Source of the DNA: Abyssogena phaseoliformis symbiont OG214
Lineage (GTDB): Bacteria; Pseudomonadota; Gammaproteobacteria; PS1; Pseudothioglobaceae
Reading direction: 5' to 3'
NCBI RefSeq assembly: GCF_016592595.1
Contig: NZ_AP012977.1
Coordinates: 1,279,912 to 1,343,911 of the forward strand
DNA length: 64,000 nt
Under the pieces are notes generated by a model. That model saw only the letters and a program-made list of their open reading frames with translations. It did not search any database and was not told the origin of the DNA. Positions 9,466 to 19,384 of this stretch are shown piece by piece. The translations under genes and the position numbers were made by a program. Positions within the stretch are counted from its first letter, which is position 1; each line of letters opens with the position of its first letter.

Positions 9466-10485
9466 ATGAACATACAACAAGCCATTAAACAAATTATTAA
9501 AAAACAAGGCCTTAGTGAAAATGAAATGCACGCCGTGATGAATGACATTATGACAGGCAAAACCACTGATGCGCAAATTGGTGGTTTTTTGGTTGGCCTT
9601 GCGATAAAGGGTGAAAGTATTGATGAAATTACCGCCGCTGCCAAAATAATGCGCTCTTTGGTCAGAGGTGTCGCCATTAAAAACACCAAACACTTAGTAG
9701 ACACTTGTGGCACAGGTGGTGATGGACTGGGGCTGTTTAACATCTCCACTGCGTGTGCCTTTGTTGTAGCTACTGCTGGCGGGTCAGTTGCTAAACATAG
9801 TAATAGTAGTGTTTCTTCAAAATCAGGCAGTGCTGATGTCTTAAAGGCAGCAGGTGTTAATCTTGATATGAGTGTTGAAAAAATTAGCAAATGTATTGAA
9901 AAAATTGGCGTCGGGTTTATGTTTGCGCCTTTTCATCATGCTGCCATGAAACACGCCATTGGACCGCGCAAAGACCTTGCCATTAGAACTATTTTTAATG
10001 TCCTAGGTCCATTAACCAACCCTGCCAAAGCACCTAATCAGGTCATGGGTGTCTACGCTCAATCTTTAGTTGAACCCATTGCTCATGTTTTAAAAAATTT
10101 AGGTGCTAAACATATCATGGTTGTGCATTCTAAAGATGGTTTAGATGAAATTTCAATTGCTGATGACACGTTTGTGGCCGAATTGAAAGATGGTCAAGTT
10201 AGCGCTTACACCATCAACCCTGCTGATTTTGGTTTGCCACTGGGTGACTTAAATGATATTAAAGCCAACAATGCAGATGACTCATTAGCACTGATTCAAC
10301 AAGCACTTGATGGTAAAGATGGTGTGGCTAAAAATATTATTGCACTTAATTCAGGTGCGGCTATTTATGTGTGCGGGCTTTCAAATTCATTACAAAAGGG
10401 TGTTAATAAAGCACTTAACATTTTAAACAGCGGTGCAGCCCATCAAAAGTTGGATGATTTTGTCCGTGAATCAACAGGTTGTTAA
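9466..10485 (+). CDS. trpD: Anthranilate phosphoribosyltransferase
   Basis: Second step of tryptophan synthesis, joining anthranilate and PRPP. The 339-residue protein has the helical N-terminal domain, the glycine-rich PRPP loop DTCGTGGDG, NISTACAFV, KHSNSSVSSKSGSADVLKA, FAPFHHAAMKH, and the VLGPLTNPA motif. It lies 4 bases after pepP; the rest of the trp genes are not in the window, so this is an isolated trpD. Confidence 0.96.
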   Translation: MNIQQAIKQIIKKQGLSENEMHAVMNDIMTGKTTDAQIGGFLVGLAIKGESIDEITAAAKIMRSLVRGVAIKNTKHLVDTCGTGGDGLGLFNISTACAFVVATAGGSVAKHSNSSVSSKSGSADVLKAAGVNLDMSVEKISKCIEKIGVGFMFAPFHHAAMKHAIGPRKDLAIRTIFNVLGPLTNPAKAPNQVMGVYAQSLVEPIAHVLKNLGAKHIMVVHSKDGLDEISIADDTFVAELKDGQVSAYTINPADFGLPLGDLNDIKANNADDSLALIQQALDGKDGVAKNIIALNSGAAIYVCGLSNSLQKGVNKALNILNSGAAHQKLDDFVRESTGC

Positions 10486-10496
10486 TATAGGGTTTT

Positions 10497-11042
10497 ATGA
10501 TGAATAAAGAAGCTAACCTCATTTGGATTGATTTAGAGATGACAGGGCTTATACCTGAAAAAGATGTCATTATTGAAATTGCCACTATTGTTACTAATGC
10601 ACAACTTCATATTATTGCACAAGGCCCTTCTTTAACCATTCATCAAAACGATGAAATTCTAAATAATATGGATCAGTGGAATACCGAACACCATACCAGT
10701 TCTGGACTACTTAGACACGTCAGAGAAAGCAACCTTTCTTGCAAAGAAGCAGAAGCCCAAACCTTAGAATTTTTAGAAAAATATGTTAACAAAGGCGCCT
10801 CACCAATGTGTGGTAATACCATTTGTCAAGATAGACGTTTTTTATACAATTACATGCCAACACTGGAGCAATTTTTTCACTACCGTCATATTGATGTTTC
10901 TACCCTTAAAGAGTTAATTATACGCTGGAAGCCTAATGCAAAAATGGTATTTGAAAAAGACTCTGCGCATTTGGCGCTTTCTGATATCCAAGACTCAATT
11001 AATGAGTTAAAACACTACCGAAACGTTTTTATTAATGTCTAG
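10497..11042 (+). CDS. orn: Oligoribonuclease
   Basis: DEDDh 3'-5' exonuclease that degrades two- to five-base RNAs to mononucleotides. The acidic residues are in DLEMTG, the ExoII region [10 protein letters not shown] and [10 protein letters not shown], and the His/Asp pair in [11 protein letters not shown]. The 181-residue length is typical. Two adjacent ATG codons (10497 and 10500) are possible starts. The stop overlaps the ispE start by 8 bases, suggesting coupled translation. Confidence 0.96.
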   Translation: MMNKEANLIWIDLEMTGLIPEKDVIIEIATIVTNAQLHIIAQGPSLTIHQNDEILNNMDQWNTEHHTSSGLLRHVRESNLSCKEAEAQTLEFLEKYVNKGASPMCGNTICQDRRFLYNYMPTLEQFFHYRHIDVSTLKELIIRWKPNAKMVFEKDSAHLALSDIQDSINELKHYRNVFINV

Positions 11043-11892
11043 CACTTGGCTTGCCCCTGCAAAAATTAACTTATTTTTGCACATTAACAACAAAAGAGAG
11101 GATGGTTATCATAATTTGCAAACCATTTTTCAGCTACTTGATTATTACGATGAGTTAAAATTTTCTATCACCAATGATAGTGTTATTAAACGTATTAGTG
11201 GTAATGAAGATGTAGAGCAAAGCCAAGATTTAATCGTTAAAGCAGCCAAAGCACTTCAACAACACACTGGCGCAACACTGGGTGCTAATCTCTCAATCGT
11301 TAAAAATATTCCAATGGGTGGTGGTTTAGGTGGTGGCTCTTCAGATGCAGCAACTACGTTAGTGGCACTTAATCAACTTTGGGATACAAAATTAACCCAA
11401 GTACAACTGATGAAATTGGGGTTAAGTCTAGGCGTAGATGTACCCGTATTTATCTTTGCTCAAAGCGCTTGGGCGGAAGGTATGGGAGAGATTCTAAGTC
11501 CTGTTAAGACGCCTAGTCATTATTTTTTGGTGGTCTTTATTAACAAACATACTTCAACTAAAGAAATTTTTTCTCATTATGCATTGACAATGAGCAAACC
11601 TCAAGGGAAAATGGCCAAGTTCTTTGAACTTGCAAACACTCACAATGATTGCTTGCAAGCGGCCATAGAATTAGAAGCAGAAATTGGTATTGCGCTGGAA
11701 TATCTTAACACACGTGCTAATTATATTGGGCAAGCTAGAATGAGTGGCACAGGTAGTTGTGTTTTTAATGAATTCTTAACTGAGAAAGATGCCTTGGTAG
11801 CGGCTAAAAAAGTGCCAAAAAAATGGATGAGTTTTGTATCGCGTGCAATCAATACTTCTCCGATTCACAGTTGGGCTGTCGCCAAGCGGTAA
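11035..11892 (+). CDS. ispE: 4-diphosphocytidyl-2-C-methyl-D-erythritol kinase
   Basis: GHMP kinase of the MEP isoprenoid pathway. Signatures: [12 protein letters not shown] at the N-terminus with the active-site Lys, [13 protein letters not shown], the phosphate loop [16 protein letters not shown], and the C-terminal MSGTGSCVF. The last seven codons including the stop lie inside tRNA-Gln, so the C-terminal WAVAKR is encoded by the 5' half of the tRNA. Length 285 matches the family, so the overlap may be an ancestral arrangement or an extension after loss of an earlier stop. Confidence 0.95.
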   Translation: MSSTWLAPAKINLFLHINNKREDGYHNLQTIFQLLDYYDELKFSITNDSVIKRISGNEDVEQSQDLIVKAAKALQQHTGATLGANLSIVKNIPMGGGLGGGSSDAATTLVALNQLWDTKLTQVQLMKLGLSLGVDVPVFIFAQSAWAEGMGEILSPVKTPSHYFLVVFINKHTSTKEIFSHYALTMSKPQGKMAKFFELANTHNDCLQAAIELEAEIGIALEYLNTRANYIGQARMSGTGSCVFNEFLTEKDALVAAKKVPKKWMSFVSRAINTSPIHSWAVAKR

Positions 11893-11946
11893 GGCAACGG
11901 GTTTTGATCCCGTCATGCGCAGGTTCAAATCCTGCCAGCCCAGCCA
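11872..11946 (+). tRNA. tRNA-Gln (anticodon TTG)
   Basis: A complete cloverleaf can be drawn: acceptor TGGGCTG paired with CAGCCCA, discriminator G and an encoded CCA. The anticodon loop is TTTTGAT with anticodon TTG, and the T arm is GCAGG-TTCAAAT-CCTGC. It overlaps the end of ispE by 21 bases and precedes prs, a gene order shared with many gammaproteobacteria (ispE, tRNA-Gln, prs). Confidence 0.97.
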
Positions 11947-11978
11947 ACTTCTTTTTATGTCTTGTCTTCTTATCGGCG

Positions 11979-11984
11979 TATAAT
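11979..11984 (+). promoter_or_regulatory. Possible -10 box for prs
   Basis: A consensus TATAAT lies 33 bases upstream of the prs ATG. No good -35 is seen at the right spacing (TTGTCT at 11962 is too close), so this is a tentative promoter. Confidence 0.35.
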
Positions 11985-12016
11985 TCGGCCACTTTAATAG
12001 TATTGATTAATCCTTT

Positions 12017-12970
12017 ATGCCTCTTAACAAGATTAAAATTTTTAGCGGTAATGCTAATCCCGAACTTTCTGGCGAAATTATCTTTAGTTTAAACATTATA
12101 CAAGGCAAGGCACTTGTAGGTAGATTTAGTGATGGCGAATCCCAAGTTGAAATATTAGAGAATGTACGTGGTTGTGATGTGTTTATCATTCAACCTACTT
12201 GTGGACCTTCTCCGGCTGAAACTCTAATGGAGCTTTTAGTTATTGTTGATGCGCTTAAGCGCTCATCAGCAGCACGAATTACCGCTGTTGTGCCTTATTT
12301 TGGCTATTCAAGACAAGATCGCAGATCACGCTTAACGCGTGTACCCATCACAGCAAAACTTGCTGCAAAAATGGTTGAATCTGCAGGTGTCGATCGAATA
12401 TTAACCGTTGATTTACACGCAGACCAAATTCAAGGCTTTTTCAACATCCCAATTGATAATATTTATGCCCAACCCGTTCTAATTGAAGACATCCTATCTA
12501 AAAATTACCAAGACATCGTCGTTGTATCTCCTGATGTAGGCGGCGTAGTAAGGGCACGTGCCGCTGCAAAGCGCTTAAATGATGCAGACCTTGCCATTAT
12601 TGACAAACGACGCCCAGCACCCAACATGGTTAAAATTATGAATGTTATTGGCGATGTTGAAGGTAGAACTTGCATTTTGATTGATGACATGGTTGATACC
12701 GCTGGCACACTTTGCCAAGCCGCTAGTGTTTTGAAACAACGGGGCGCTAAAGAAGTAGTGGCCTATGCGACCCATGCAGTACTTTCTGGTAATGCAATTA
12801 ACAACATCAACAGTTCTGAACTGAATGAATTAGTAACAACTAATACCATTCCACTTAATGTTGATGCTGCCAACTGCTCTAAAATTAGGCAATTATCCAT
12901 TGCACCAACAATGGCTGAGGTTATCAAACGAATTAGCGAAGAGCAATCTATTAGTACTATTTTTACATAA
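12017..12970 (+). CDS. prs: Ribose-phosphate pyrophosphokinase
   Basis: Makes PRPP from ribose-5-phosphate and ATP for purine, pyrimidine, His and Trp synthesis. The 317-residue protein has FSGNANPEL at the N-terminus, [12 protein letters not shown], the flexible-loop region [10 protein letters not shown], the metal-binding [12 protein letters not shown], and the PRPP loop [12 protein letters not shown]. The start ATG is supported by homologue length. Confidence 0.97.
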   Translation: MPLNKIKIFSGNANPELSGEIIFSLNIIQGKALVGRFSDGESQVEILENVRGCDVFIIQPTCGPSPAETLMELLVIVDALKRSSAARITAVVPYFGYSRQDRRSRLTRVPITAKLAAKMVESAGVDRILTVDLHADQIQGFFNIPIDNIYAQPVLIEDILSKNYQDIVVVSPDVGGVVRARAAAKRLNDADLAIIDKRRPAPNMVKIMNVIGDVEGRTCILIDDMVDTAGTLCQAASVLKQRGAKEVVAYATHAVLSGNAINNINSSELNELVTTNTIPLNVDAANCSKIRQLSIAPTMAEVIKRISEEQSISTIFT

Positions 12971-13028
12971 TAGTCAGGTAAAAAAACACCACAGCACAAG
13001 GCTATGATTTTTAACTGATAACTTTGGG

Positions 13029-13034
13029 TATAAT
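13029..13034 (+). promoter_or_regulatory. Possible -10 box for rpoD
   Basis: TATAAT sits 38 bases before the rpoD ATG, with only a T-rich stretch where the -35 should be. Plausible sigma-70 promoter by position only. Confidence 0.35.
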
Positions 13035-13071
13035 CCATCCTTTGGTTTGTCAAACGCATTAACTTTAATTT

Positions 13072-14883
13072 ATGAAATCCACAACTAAAGCACACAAGCA
13101 AGCACTACAAAAACTCATCATGGTTGGTAAAGAGAAAGGCTACTTAACCTACTCTGAAATTAATGACATCCTACCAGAAGACTTATTAACCCAAGAGCAA
13201 GTAGAGCCCATTGTTACGATTCTTGAAGAGTTGGATATTACCGTTTCTGATACCGTGCCGGATGCAGATACCCTAGTAGTTGAATCTGGTGCTAAAGCAC
13301 AATCAACGTCAGCAGAGGCAGCAATAGCAGCACTTGCAGCACTGGATTCAGAATTTGGCAGAACGACAGACCCAGTTAGGATGTACATGCGTGAAATGGG
13401 CGTTGTTGATTTACTAGAGCAAGAAGATGAAATCCGCATTGCTAAAGAAATTGAAGCTGGCGTGTTTGAAATCATGCAAAGCATTACTTTATATCCTGTG
13501 ATTACTGACTTTTTCTTCAAAGCACATACCCGCCTAGAAGAAGGAAAATGTAAGATGACCGATGTTATTATTGGCTATCAAGGTGACGCAGAAGACTTTG
13601 CTGCAAAAAAAGCCGCTTTTGATGCAGGCGAGTTTGATGACGATGAAGAATATGAAGACATGGAAGAAATGGAATACACAGGACCCGATGAAAATCAGGT
13701 GTATAACCGTTTTGAAACCGTATCAAAATACTCCGAAACTTACAACAAGGCCAACGAAAAACTTGGCTTTCGTCATAAAAAAACAATTGAAGCACGTCAA
13801 CAATTATCCAAAAGTTTGTCAGACTTGCGCCTAGCACCCAAACTGGTTAATGCCATGATAGAGGTTACTTGTGGTCGCGTGGATCAAGTTAAAAAACAAG
13901 AAAAAACTATTCAAAATGCCTGCTTAGATGCGGGCATGGATCGATTACATTTTTTCGAATCATTTTCTAACAATGAAACCAATTTTGACTGGCTTAGCAC
14001 CATTAAACTAGATGAGAAAACTAAGGAAAAACTAAAGGTCAGTAAAAATGAGATTTATTATGCACAAAAAAATCTTCAACAATTTGAAGAGGAGATGCAA
14101 CTCACTATTGCTGAACTCAAAGCATTAAACAAAATGTATCGCCGTGGCGATCGTCGTGCTAAAAAAGCCAAATCACAAATGATTGAAGCAAACCTTAGGT
14201 TGGTGATTTCAATTGCAAAAAAATATGCCAACCGAGGATTGCAATTCTTAGATTTAATCCAAGAAGGTAATGTTGGCTTAATGAAAGCGGTTGATAAATT
14301 TGAATATCGTCGCGGTTACAAGTTTTCTACTTACGCCACTTGGTGGATTCGTCAGGCCATTACTCGCTCTATTGCAGACCAAGCAAGAACTATCCGTATT
14401 CCAGTTCACATGATTGAGACCATTAATAAACTTAATCGTGTACGCCGCCAACTCTTGCAAAAGTTTGGCCGCGAGGCTTCTCCTGAAGAATTAGCAATTG
14501 AAATGGAACTACCAGAATACAAAATCATCAAAATTCTAAAAATTGCTAAAGAGCCGCTATCAATGGAAACCCCAGTTGGTGACGATGAGGACTCTAATAT
14601 CGGTGATTTTATTGAAGACACTAACCTATCTTCACCCGTTGAGATAACCACCAAGGAAAGCTTAAGAGAAACCACAAGTGAGCTACTTTCTAACTTATCG
14701 CCTCGCGAGGCTAAAGTATTAAAAATGCGTTTTGGTATTGATATGAATACTGATCACACTTTAGAAGAAGTTGGTCGTCAATTTGATGTCACTCGCGAGC
14801 GCATTCGTCAGATTGAGGCTAAAGCACTACGCAAGTTAAGACATCCTTCTCGTGCGCATAAATTACAAAGCTTTCTGGAATAA
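13072..14883 (+). CDS. rpoD: RNA polymerase primary sigma factor (sigma-70)
   Basis: All regions are in place: 1.1 (residues 1-80), region 1.2 [11 protein letters not shown], the non-conserved acidic insert with a run of Asp/Glu near residues 185-205, region 2 [36 protein letters not shown] and [17 protein letters not shown], region 3 [14 protein letters not shown], and region 4 [25 protein letters not shown]. The 603-residue length and complete domain order indicate the essential vegetative sigma factor. tRNA-Ile2 follows 7 bases after the stop. Confidence 0.98.
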   Translation: MKSTTKAHKQALQKLIMVGKEKGYLTYSEINDILPEDLLTQEQVEPIVTILEELDITVSDTVPDADTLVVESGAKAQSTSAEAAIAALAALDSEFGRTTDPVRMYMREMGVVDLLEQEDEIRIAKEIEAGVFEIMQSITLYPVITDFFFKAHTRLEEGKCKMTDVIIGYQGDAEDFAAKKAAFDAGEFDDDEEYEDMEEMEYTGPDENQVYNRFETVSKYSETYNKANEKLGFRHKKTIEARQQLSKSLSDLRLAPKLVNAMIEVTCGRVDQVKKQEKTIQNACLDAGMDRLHFFESFSNNETNFDWLSTIKLDEKTKEKLKVSKNEIYYAQKNLQQFEEEMQLTIAELKALNKMYRRGDRRAKKAKSQMIEANLRLVISIAKKYANRGLQFLDLIQEGNVGLMKAVDKFEYRRGYKFSTYATWWIRQAITRSIADQARTIRIPVHMIETINKLNRVRRQLLQKFGREASPEELAIEMELPEYKIIKILKIAKEPLSMETPVGDDEDSNIGDFIEDTNLSSPVEITTKESLRETTSELLSNLSPREAKVLKMRFGIDMNTDHTLEEVGRQFDVTRERIRQIEAKALRKLRHPSRAHKLQSFLE

Positions 14884-14890
14884 TCCTTTA

Positions 14891-14967
14891 GGGCCTATAG
14901 CTCAGTTGGTTAGAGCAATCGACTCATAATCGATTGGTCCTTGGTTCAAGTCCAAGTAGGCCCACCA
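14891..14967 (+). tRNA. tRNA with CAT anticodon, probably tRNA-Ile2 (lysidine-modified)
   Basis: 77 bases with encoded CCA. Acceptor GGGCCTA pairs with TAGGCCC, the anticodon stem-loop is CGACT-CAT-AATCG, and the T arm is CTTGG-TTCAAGT-CCAAG. The body (AGAGCAATCGACTCATAATCG and GGTTCAAGTCCA) resembles E. coli ileX/Ile2 more than elongator or initiator Met, because there is no initiator-type GGG/CCC stem. Without a covariance model, elongator tRNA-Met cannot be fully excluded. Confidence 0.85.
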
Positions 14968-15011
14968 TTTTCATCAAAACTTATCATATCCAATGAGGTG
15001 ATAATATAACC

Positions 15012-15773
15012 ATGTTTGATTTGCTCATACCGCCACTAATTAGGCTAACCACTCAAGTTGGTGATATGATTATGTCACTTTATAAAAGTGGGCTTGATAT
15101 TAAAATCAAATCAGATGAAACGCCACTGACCATTGCTGATAAAAACGCACACGAACTGATTATTGAATCACTCTCAAAACTCACACCAAATACACCCATT
15201 ATTTCAGAAGAATCTGAAATAATTGAATTTTCTGAACGCTCTAAATGGCATGAATACTGGTTAATTGACCCGCTTGACGGCACACGTGACTTTCTTGAGC
15301 AGACAGGTGAGTTTTGTATTTGTATTGCCTATGTTAAACAACACAGGCCAATATTTGGCATGATTTATGCACCATTAAGCAAAACACACTATTATACAAC
15401 AGATGCAAACAAAGCGTTCAAACAGCAAGAAGATGCTATTCAACCATTAAATGTACGCACTAACCATCACCCTTTAAAAATTGTCATTGGCCATTGGTCG
15501 TCACACAACGAACAATTGCAAAACCATTTAGGAAAATGCAGTACTTATGAAGTGTCTCAACTGGGTAGTGCGCTAAAATTTTGTGCTATTGCAGAAGGTA
15601 AATATGACTATTACCCAAGATTTGGTCCTTGCTCTGAATGGGATACTGCTGCTGGAGTATGCATTTTACAAGGTGCAGGTGGCAGTGTTGTTAGCCAAGA
15701 TGGAAAACCTCTAAGTTACAATACTAAAGATGATTTAACCAGCCCAATTTTCTTTGCCTCAAACAAATCTTAA
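15012..15773 (+). CDS. cysQ: 3'(2'),5'-bisphosphate nucleotidase
   Basis: Inositol-monophosphatase-family Mg/Li-sensitive phosphatase that recycles PAP/PAPS, tied to sulfur assimilation. Metal-binding motifs: ISEESE, DPLDGTRDFL and EWDTAAGVCIL; the substrate site includes GSALKFCAIAEGKYDYYPR. 253 residues, full length. Its 3' end overlaps the convergent nadC by 15 bases. Confidence 0.93.
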   Translation: MFDLLIPPLIRLTTQVGDMIMSLYKSGLDIKIKSDETPLTIADKNAHELIIESLSKLTPNTPIISEESEIIEFSERSKWHEYWLIDPLDGTRDFLEQTGEFCICIAYVKQHRPIFGMIYAPLSKTHYYTTDANKAFKQQEDAIQPLNVRTNHHPLKIVIGHWSSHNEQLQNHLGKCSTYEVSQLGSALKFCAIAEGKYDYYPRFGPCSEWDTAAGVCILQGAGGSVVSQDGKPLSYNTKDDLTSPIFFASNKS

Positions 15774-16592
15774 AGACAAATCTATTGCCTGAATATTCTT
15801 AGTGATACTGCCTGTAGAAATAAAATCAACGCCAGTATTAGCCACTGCCACAATGGTGTTTTCATTGATATTACCAGAAGCTTCTAAGGGTAATTTACCT
15901 TCGGCCATGTCAACTGCTTGTATTAAATCACTGATGGAAAAATTATCACACAATGCTCGGGTTACACCACTAAGTGTGAGCACTTCTTGTAATTGGATTA
16001 AGTTTTCCACTTCAACAATTAAAGGAAGATCTGGGCGTTGCTCTATTGCTAATTTAACTGCCAAGGTGATTGAGCCTGAAGCAATAATATGATTTTCTTT
16101 CAGCATGATACAATCATACAAACCCATACGATGGTTAACACCGCCGCCGCATTTTACTGCGTATTTTTGCGCCAATCTTAATCCGGGAATGGTTTTTCTA
16201 GTGTCTAGCAATTGTGCATTGGTGTGATTAATTTTACTCACTAAATCATGAGTTTTTGTCGCCACAGAACTTAGCATCTGTAAAAAGTTAAGCGCCACCC
16301 TTTCAGCACTAATAATAGCCTTGGAAGCACCCACTAAAAAACACAAAACCTGCCCTGAGGCAATGCACTCGCCATCTTTAACTTTCCAATCTAGTTTGAT
16401 TTTATCATCAAGTGATAAAAATGCACTCTGTGCATATTCTATGCCACAAATAATACTGGATTCTCTTGATATAATCTCAGCTGTGATTGTTTTATCTAAC
16501 AACAAATCAGCAGAAACATCACCAGTACCAAAGTCCTCAGCTAATGCCAGTGCCACACTATTAAGAATGTATTTATTCGTTAATAAATTCAT
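15759..16592 (-). CDS. nadC: Nicotinate-nucleotide pyrophosphorylase (carboxylating)
   Basis: Quinolinate phosphoribosyltransferase of NAD synthesis. Seen: ALAEDFGTGDVS near the N-terminus, SAERVALNFLQMLSSVAT, LLDTRKTIPGLRLAQKYAVKCGG minus a few residues, HRMGLYD, KENHI, and VEVENL. I prefer the start at MNLLTNKY (16592); an upstream ATG at 16622 would extend it further into lpxB. It overlaps lpxB by 20 bases, so nadC follows lpxB in a compact minus-strand operon. Confidence 0.93.
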   Translation of the reverse strand: MNLLTNKYILNSVALALAEDFGTGDVSADLLLDKTITAEIISRESSIICGIEYAQSAFLSLDDKIKLDWKVKDGECIASGQVLCFLVGASKAIISAERVALNFLQMLSSVATKTHDLVSKINHTNAQLLDTRKTIPGLRLAQKYAVKCGGGVNHRMGLYDCIMLKENHIIASGSITLAVKLAIEQRPDLPLIVEVENLIQLQEVLTLSGVTRALCDNFSISDLIQAVDMAEGKLPLEASGNINENTIVAVANTGVDFISTGSITKNIQAIDLSLRFV

Positions 16593-17658
16593 AAATAATA
16601 CGTGCTGACTCATCACTAGCATCCAAATCTAACTGTTGATGAATTGCATTAAACTCTTTGATCAATACTTTATTCTCACAACTCATGATTACCATAGCAT
16701 GTTTAGCAATATTATTACCATTAGCATTATTTTGAATCAATTCTGGCACTAAATTTTTATTGGCAATTATATTTGGTAGACTAATATATTTGCTTTTAAC
16801 CAGTCTTGAAGCAATAAAATAACTAAAACTAGACAATTTATAAACAACCACCATAGGTACACCAACCAACGCCAATTCTAACGCCGCAGTGCCTGATGCA
16901 ACCAATGCCAAATCTGTATTTAACATATGTGCATGTGCACGCCCAAGAGAAATCTCAACTGGCATATTCCCCACCTGAGTAGTTGCCCAATCTAATAACT
17001 CATCATTCGCTAAAGCCAAGTGAAAGATTAGCGCTGGGTCTTGTATGGACATTATTTTAGCCGCCAGTAGCATCTCAGGCAGTAACAGCTTAATTTCACT
17101 TTGCCTAGAACCCGGCATTAGAAGAATATTTTTTGTCTTAATATGCGGCTTTCTAGGTCGCAAACTTTGTGCTAAAGGATGCCCAACAAATAGCGCTCTT
17201 TGATTATGCGTTTGATAAAAATCCACTTCAAATGGAAATAAGCACAGCACCAAATCTGTTGATTTTTTAATTTTTTTAACCCGAGATTGGCGCCAAGCCC
17301 AAACCGAAGGCGAAATAAAATGCACGGTTTTTACGCCTTGAGATTTAAGCTTTCTCTCAATTACAAAATTAAAATCTGGCGCATCAACACCAATAAAAAC
17401 ATCGGGCTTTTGATTAGAAAAATAGACAATAATAAATTTTCGCAAACGCAATAAAGACGGCAATTTTTTTAAAACTTCACTAAAACCCATCACATTGACT
17501 TGCTTTTGATCCCAGTGTTTTATACATCCAGCAGCCGTCATTTTATCCCCAGCCAAGCCTTCAATACTGACATTGGGGTTTTGTTTTTTTAAGGATTGAA
17601 CTAACTTGGAAGCAATTAGGTCGCCTGAAGTTTCCGCCGCGCTAATTGCAATCCTCAT
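16573..17658 (-). CDS. lpxB: Lipid-A-disaccharide synthase
   Basis: Condenses UDP-2,3-diacylglucosamine with lipid X in lipid A synthesis. The N-terminus RIAISAAETSGD matches the family (usually GEASGD; here AETSGD). Further signatures: GIDAPDFNF-like (GVDAPDFNF), SPSVWAWRQSRVKKI, LPFE-like LCLFPFEVDFY, FVGHPLA, LLMPGSRQSEI and ASGTAALELAL. The start at 17658 leaves 7 bases after yhbY; the longer frame to 17703 would overlap it. Confidence 0.94.
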   Translation of the reverse strand: MRIAISAAETSGDLIASKLVQSLKKQNPNVSIEGLAGDKMTAAGCIKHWDQKQVNVMGFSEVLKKLPSLLRLRKFIIVYFSNQKPDVFIGVDAPDFNFVIERKLKSQGVKTVHFISPSVWAWRQSRVKKIKKSTDLVLCLFPFEVDFYQTHNQRALFVGHPLAQSLRPRKPHIKTKNILLMPGSRQSEIKLLLPEMLLAAKIMSIQDPALIFHLALANDELLDWATTQVGNMPVEISLGRAHAHMLNTDLALVASGTAALELALVGVPMVVVYKLSSFSYFIASRLVKSKYISLPNIIANKNLVPELIQNNANGNNIAKHAMVIMSCENKVLIKEFNAIHQQLDLDASDESARIIYEFINE

Positions 17659-17665
17659 TAGACTC

Positions 17666-17968
17666 TTACTTTCTTGGAAGAATAATTTGTGGCTCTTCAT
17701 CAAAACCGCGGTAAATTACCACAATATTGCCAATTACTTGTACCAAGTGAGCATTAGAAGTATCAATAATTTTATCAATTATTTTTTGCTTTCCCTCTCT
17801 CTCATCAATACGTATTTTAATTTTTAGTAATTCATGCTTTTCCATGGTTACCTTAAGTTCTGCCAAAACAGACTCACTTAGTCCGTGTTGTCCTACCATT
17901 ACAATAGGTTTTAGACTGTGGCCTTTTAATCTAAGAAATTTTTTTTGATTGTTGGTTAATTTAGTCAT
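17666..17968 (-). CDS. yhbY: CRS1/YhbY-family RNA-binding protein
   Basis: A 100-residue KH-like RNA-binding protein associated with pre-50S ribosomes. It has the family's LKGHSLKPIVMVGQHGLSE, where the GxxG loop sits, and LVQVIGNIVVIYRG near the C-terminus. It overlaps the lysA 3' end by 8 bases and precedes lpxB, an unusual neighbour set for yhbY, which often sits by ftsH/rlmE. Confidence 0.92.
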   Translation of the reverse strand: MTKLTNNQKKFLRLKGHSLKPIVMVGQHGLSESVLAELKVTMEKHELLKIKIRIDEREGKQKIIDKIIDTSNAHLVQVIGNIVVIYRGFDEEPQIILPRK

Positions 17969-19202
17969 TAATCATATATTCTTTGTTAAATAAATCTTGA
18001 ATGGTTTCACGTTCTCGCACTAGAGTGTGTTGATTGCCTGATACCATCACTTCCGCCACTTTAGGGCGAGAGTTATAATTTGAGCTCATGGTAAAGCCAT
18101 AAGCACCAGCAGACATAAGTGCTAAATAGTCCCCTTCAGATAAGGAAAGTTTTCTATTTTTAGCTAAAAAATCACCTGTTTCACAAATGGGCCCTACCAA
18201 ATCCCAATTGGCATTAACGCCCTTAGTATTTTCATTAATAGGCAATACTTGGTGATAAGCTTGATAAAAGGCAGGACGTAATAAATCATTCATTGCGCCA
18301 TCAATAATTGCAAATGACTTATCTGAATTTTGCTTTAAAAATTCAACTTTGGTAATAAATATACCAGCATTGCCAACAACTGCCCGACCTGGCTCTAAAA
18401 TAATTTTTAAATCACCCACTTTGTCAAGAATTGAGGCAATATAAGCATTAATATCAATCGTTTGTTCGTTGTCATACTTAATGCCAACACCACCACCTAA
18501 ATCCAAATGAGTGATACGAATATTAATCTTATCAAGTTTGGCAACCAATTCAAGCACTTTATCAAGTGCGTCTAAAAAAGGAGACACTTCTATTATTTGT
18601 GAACCAATATGGTAATCCAGCCCTTTGACGGTTAAATAAGGTGAATCATGTGCCATTTGATAAATAGGAACAGCATCATCAATATCAACACCAAACTTAT
18701 TTTCTTTAAGTCCTGTCGAAATATACGGGTGTGTTTTTGCATCAACATTAGGATTAACACGTAGCGAAATTGGTGCTTGCACGTTCATATCTTTTGCCAC
18801 CTGCTCAATGCGATTCATCTCCGCCATGGACTCAACATTAAAGCAAAAAATACCTACTTCTAAAGCGTGTTTAATTTCAGCCTTTGTTTTCGCCACACCT
18901 GAAAATACACAGCGGGATGCATCTACTCCAGCAAATAAAACGCGCTCTAATTCACCAATAGACACAATATCAAAACCCGAACCTATTTTAGACAGAACAT
19001 TAAGCACTGCTAAATTAGAATTGGCTTTAACTGCGTAGCAAACCAAATGTGGATGTGTACCAAATGCTTGGTCAAATTCATACCAGTTATTCTCAATATC
19101 AGTGCGAGAATAGACATAAAGTGGCGATCCATAAGTCTCCATCAAATCTGTAATATTGACAGATTCAGCATGTAGTATGTGATTTTGATAAGAAAAACCC
19201 AA
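17961..19202 (-). CDS. lysA: Diaminopimelate decarboxylase
   Basis: PLP-dependent fold-III decarboxylase producing lysine from meso-DAP. Seen: YGSPLYVYSRTD, the Schiff-base lysine in CYAVKANSNLAVL, GFDIVSIGEL, FSGVAKT, GLDYHIGSQI, HLDLGGGVGI, the EPGRAVVGNAG loop, and the C-terminal GPICETGDFLAKNR and SAGAYGFTMSSNYN. 413 residues, complete. It follows a small LptM-like lipoprotein gene, as in E. coli relatives. Confidence 0.96.
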   Translation of the reverse strand: MGFSYQNHILHAESVNITDLMETYGSPLYVYSRTDIENNWYEFDQAFGTHPHLVCYAVKANSNLAVLNVLSKIGSGFDIVSIGELERVLFAGVDASRCVFSGVAKTKAEIKHALEVGIFCFNVESMAEMNRIEQVAKDMNVQAPISLRVNPNVDAKTHPYISTGLKENKFGVDIDDAVPIYQMAHDSPYLTVKGLDYHIGSQIIEVSPFLDALDKVLELVAKLDKINIRITHLDLGGGVGIKYDNEQTIDINAYIASILDKVGDLKIILEPGRAVVGNAGIFITKVEFLKQNSDKSFAIIDGAMNDLLRPAFYQAYHQVLPINENTKGVNANWDLVGPICETGDFLAKNRKLSLSEGDYLALMSAGAYGFTMSSNYNSRPKVAEVMVSGNQHTLVRERETIQDLFNKEYMIND

Positions 19203-19208
19203 GGTTGA

Positions 19209-19340
19209 TTATGCCGTTTGAGTGATATTTGGCGTGACTAATAATGACGATTTAACACGTTCTAATTCGCCCATCTTACCACAAGCAGAAATACCAACAA
19301 CAATAAAGGCTAATACTACAAATTTAGTTATTTTTTCCAT
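19209..19340 (-). CDS. Small LptM-like lipoprotein
   Basis: A 43-residue peptide: a short positive start, a hydrophobic helix KFVVLAFIVVG and the lipobox ISACG, giving a mature lipoprotein of about 24 residues beginning CGKMGEL. Size and the position just upstream of lysA match LptM (YifL), which stabilises the LPS translocon LptDE. It starts 135 bases before lysA on the same strand and is likely co-transcribed. Confidence 0.75.
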   Translation of the reverse strand: MEKITKFVVLAFIVVGISACGKMGELERVKSSLLVTPNITQTA

Positions 19341-19384
19341 ATTGTCTCTTGACCTGTTTTTTTTTATTTAAATCACAGACTATT

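Noticed and set aside
9444..9890. Minus-strand ORF of 148 codons across the pepP-trpD junction
   Set aside because: Antisense shadow of trpD with Ser/Pro-rich, unrecognisable product.
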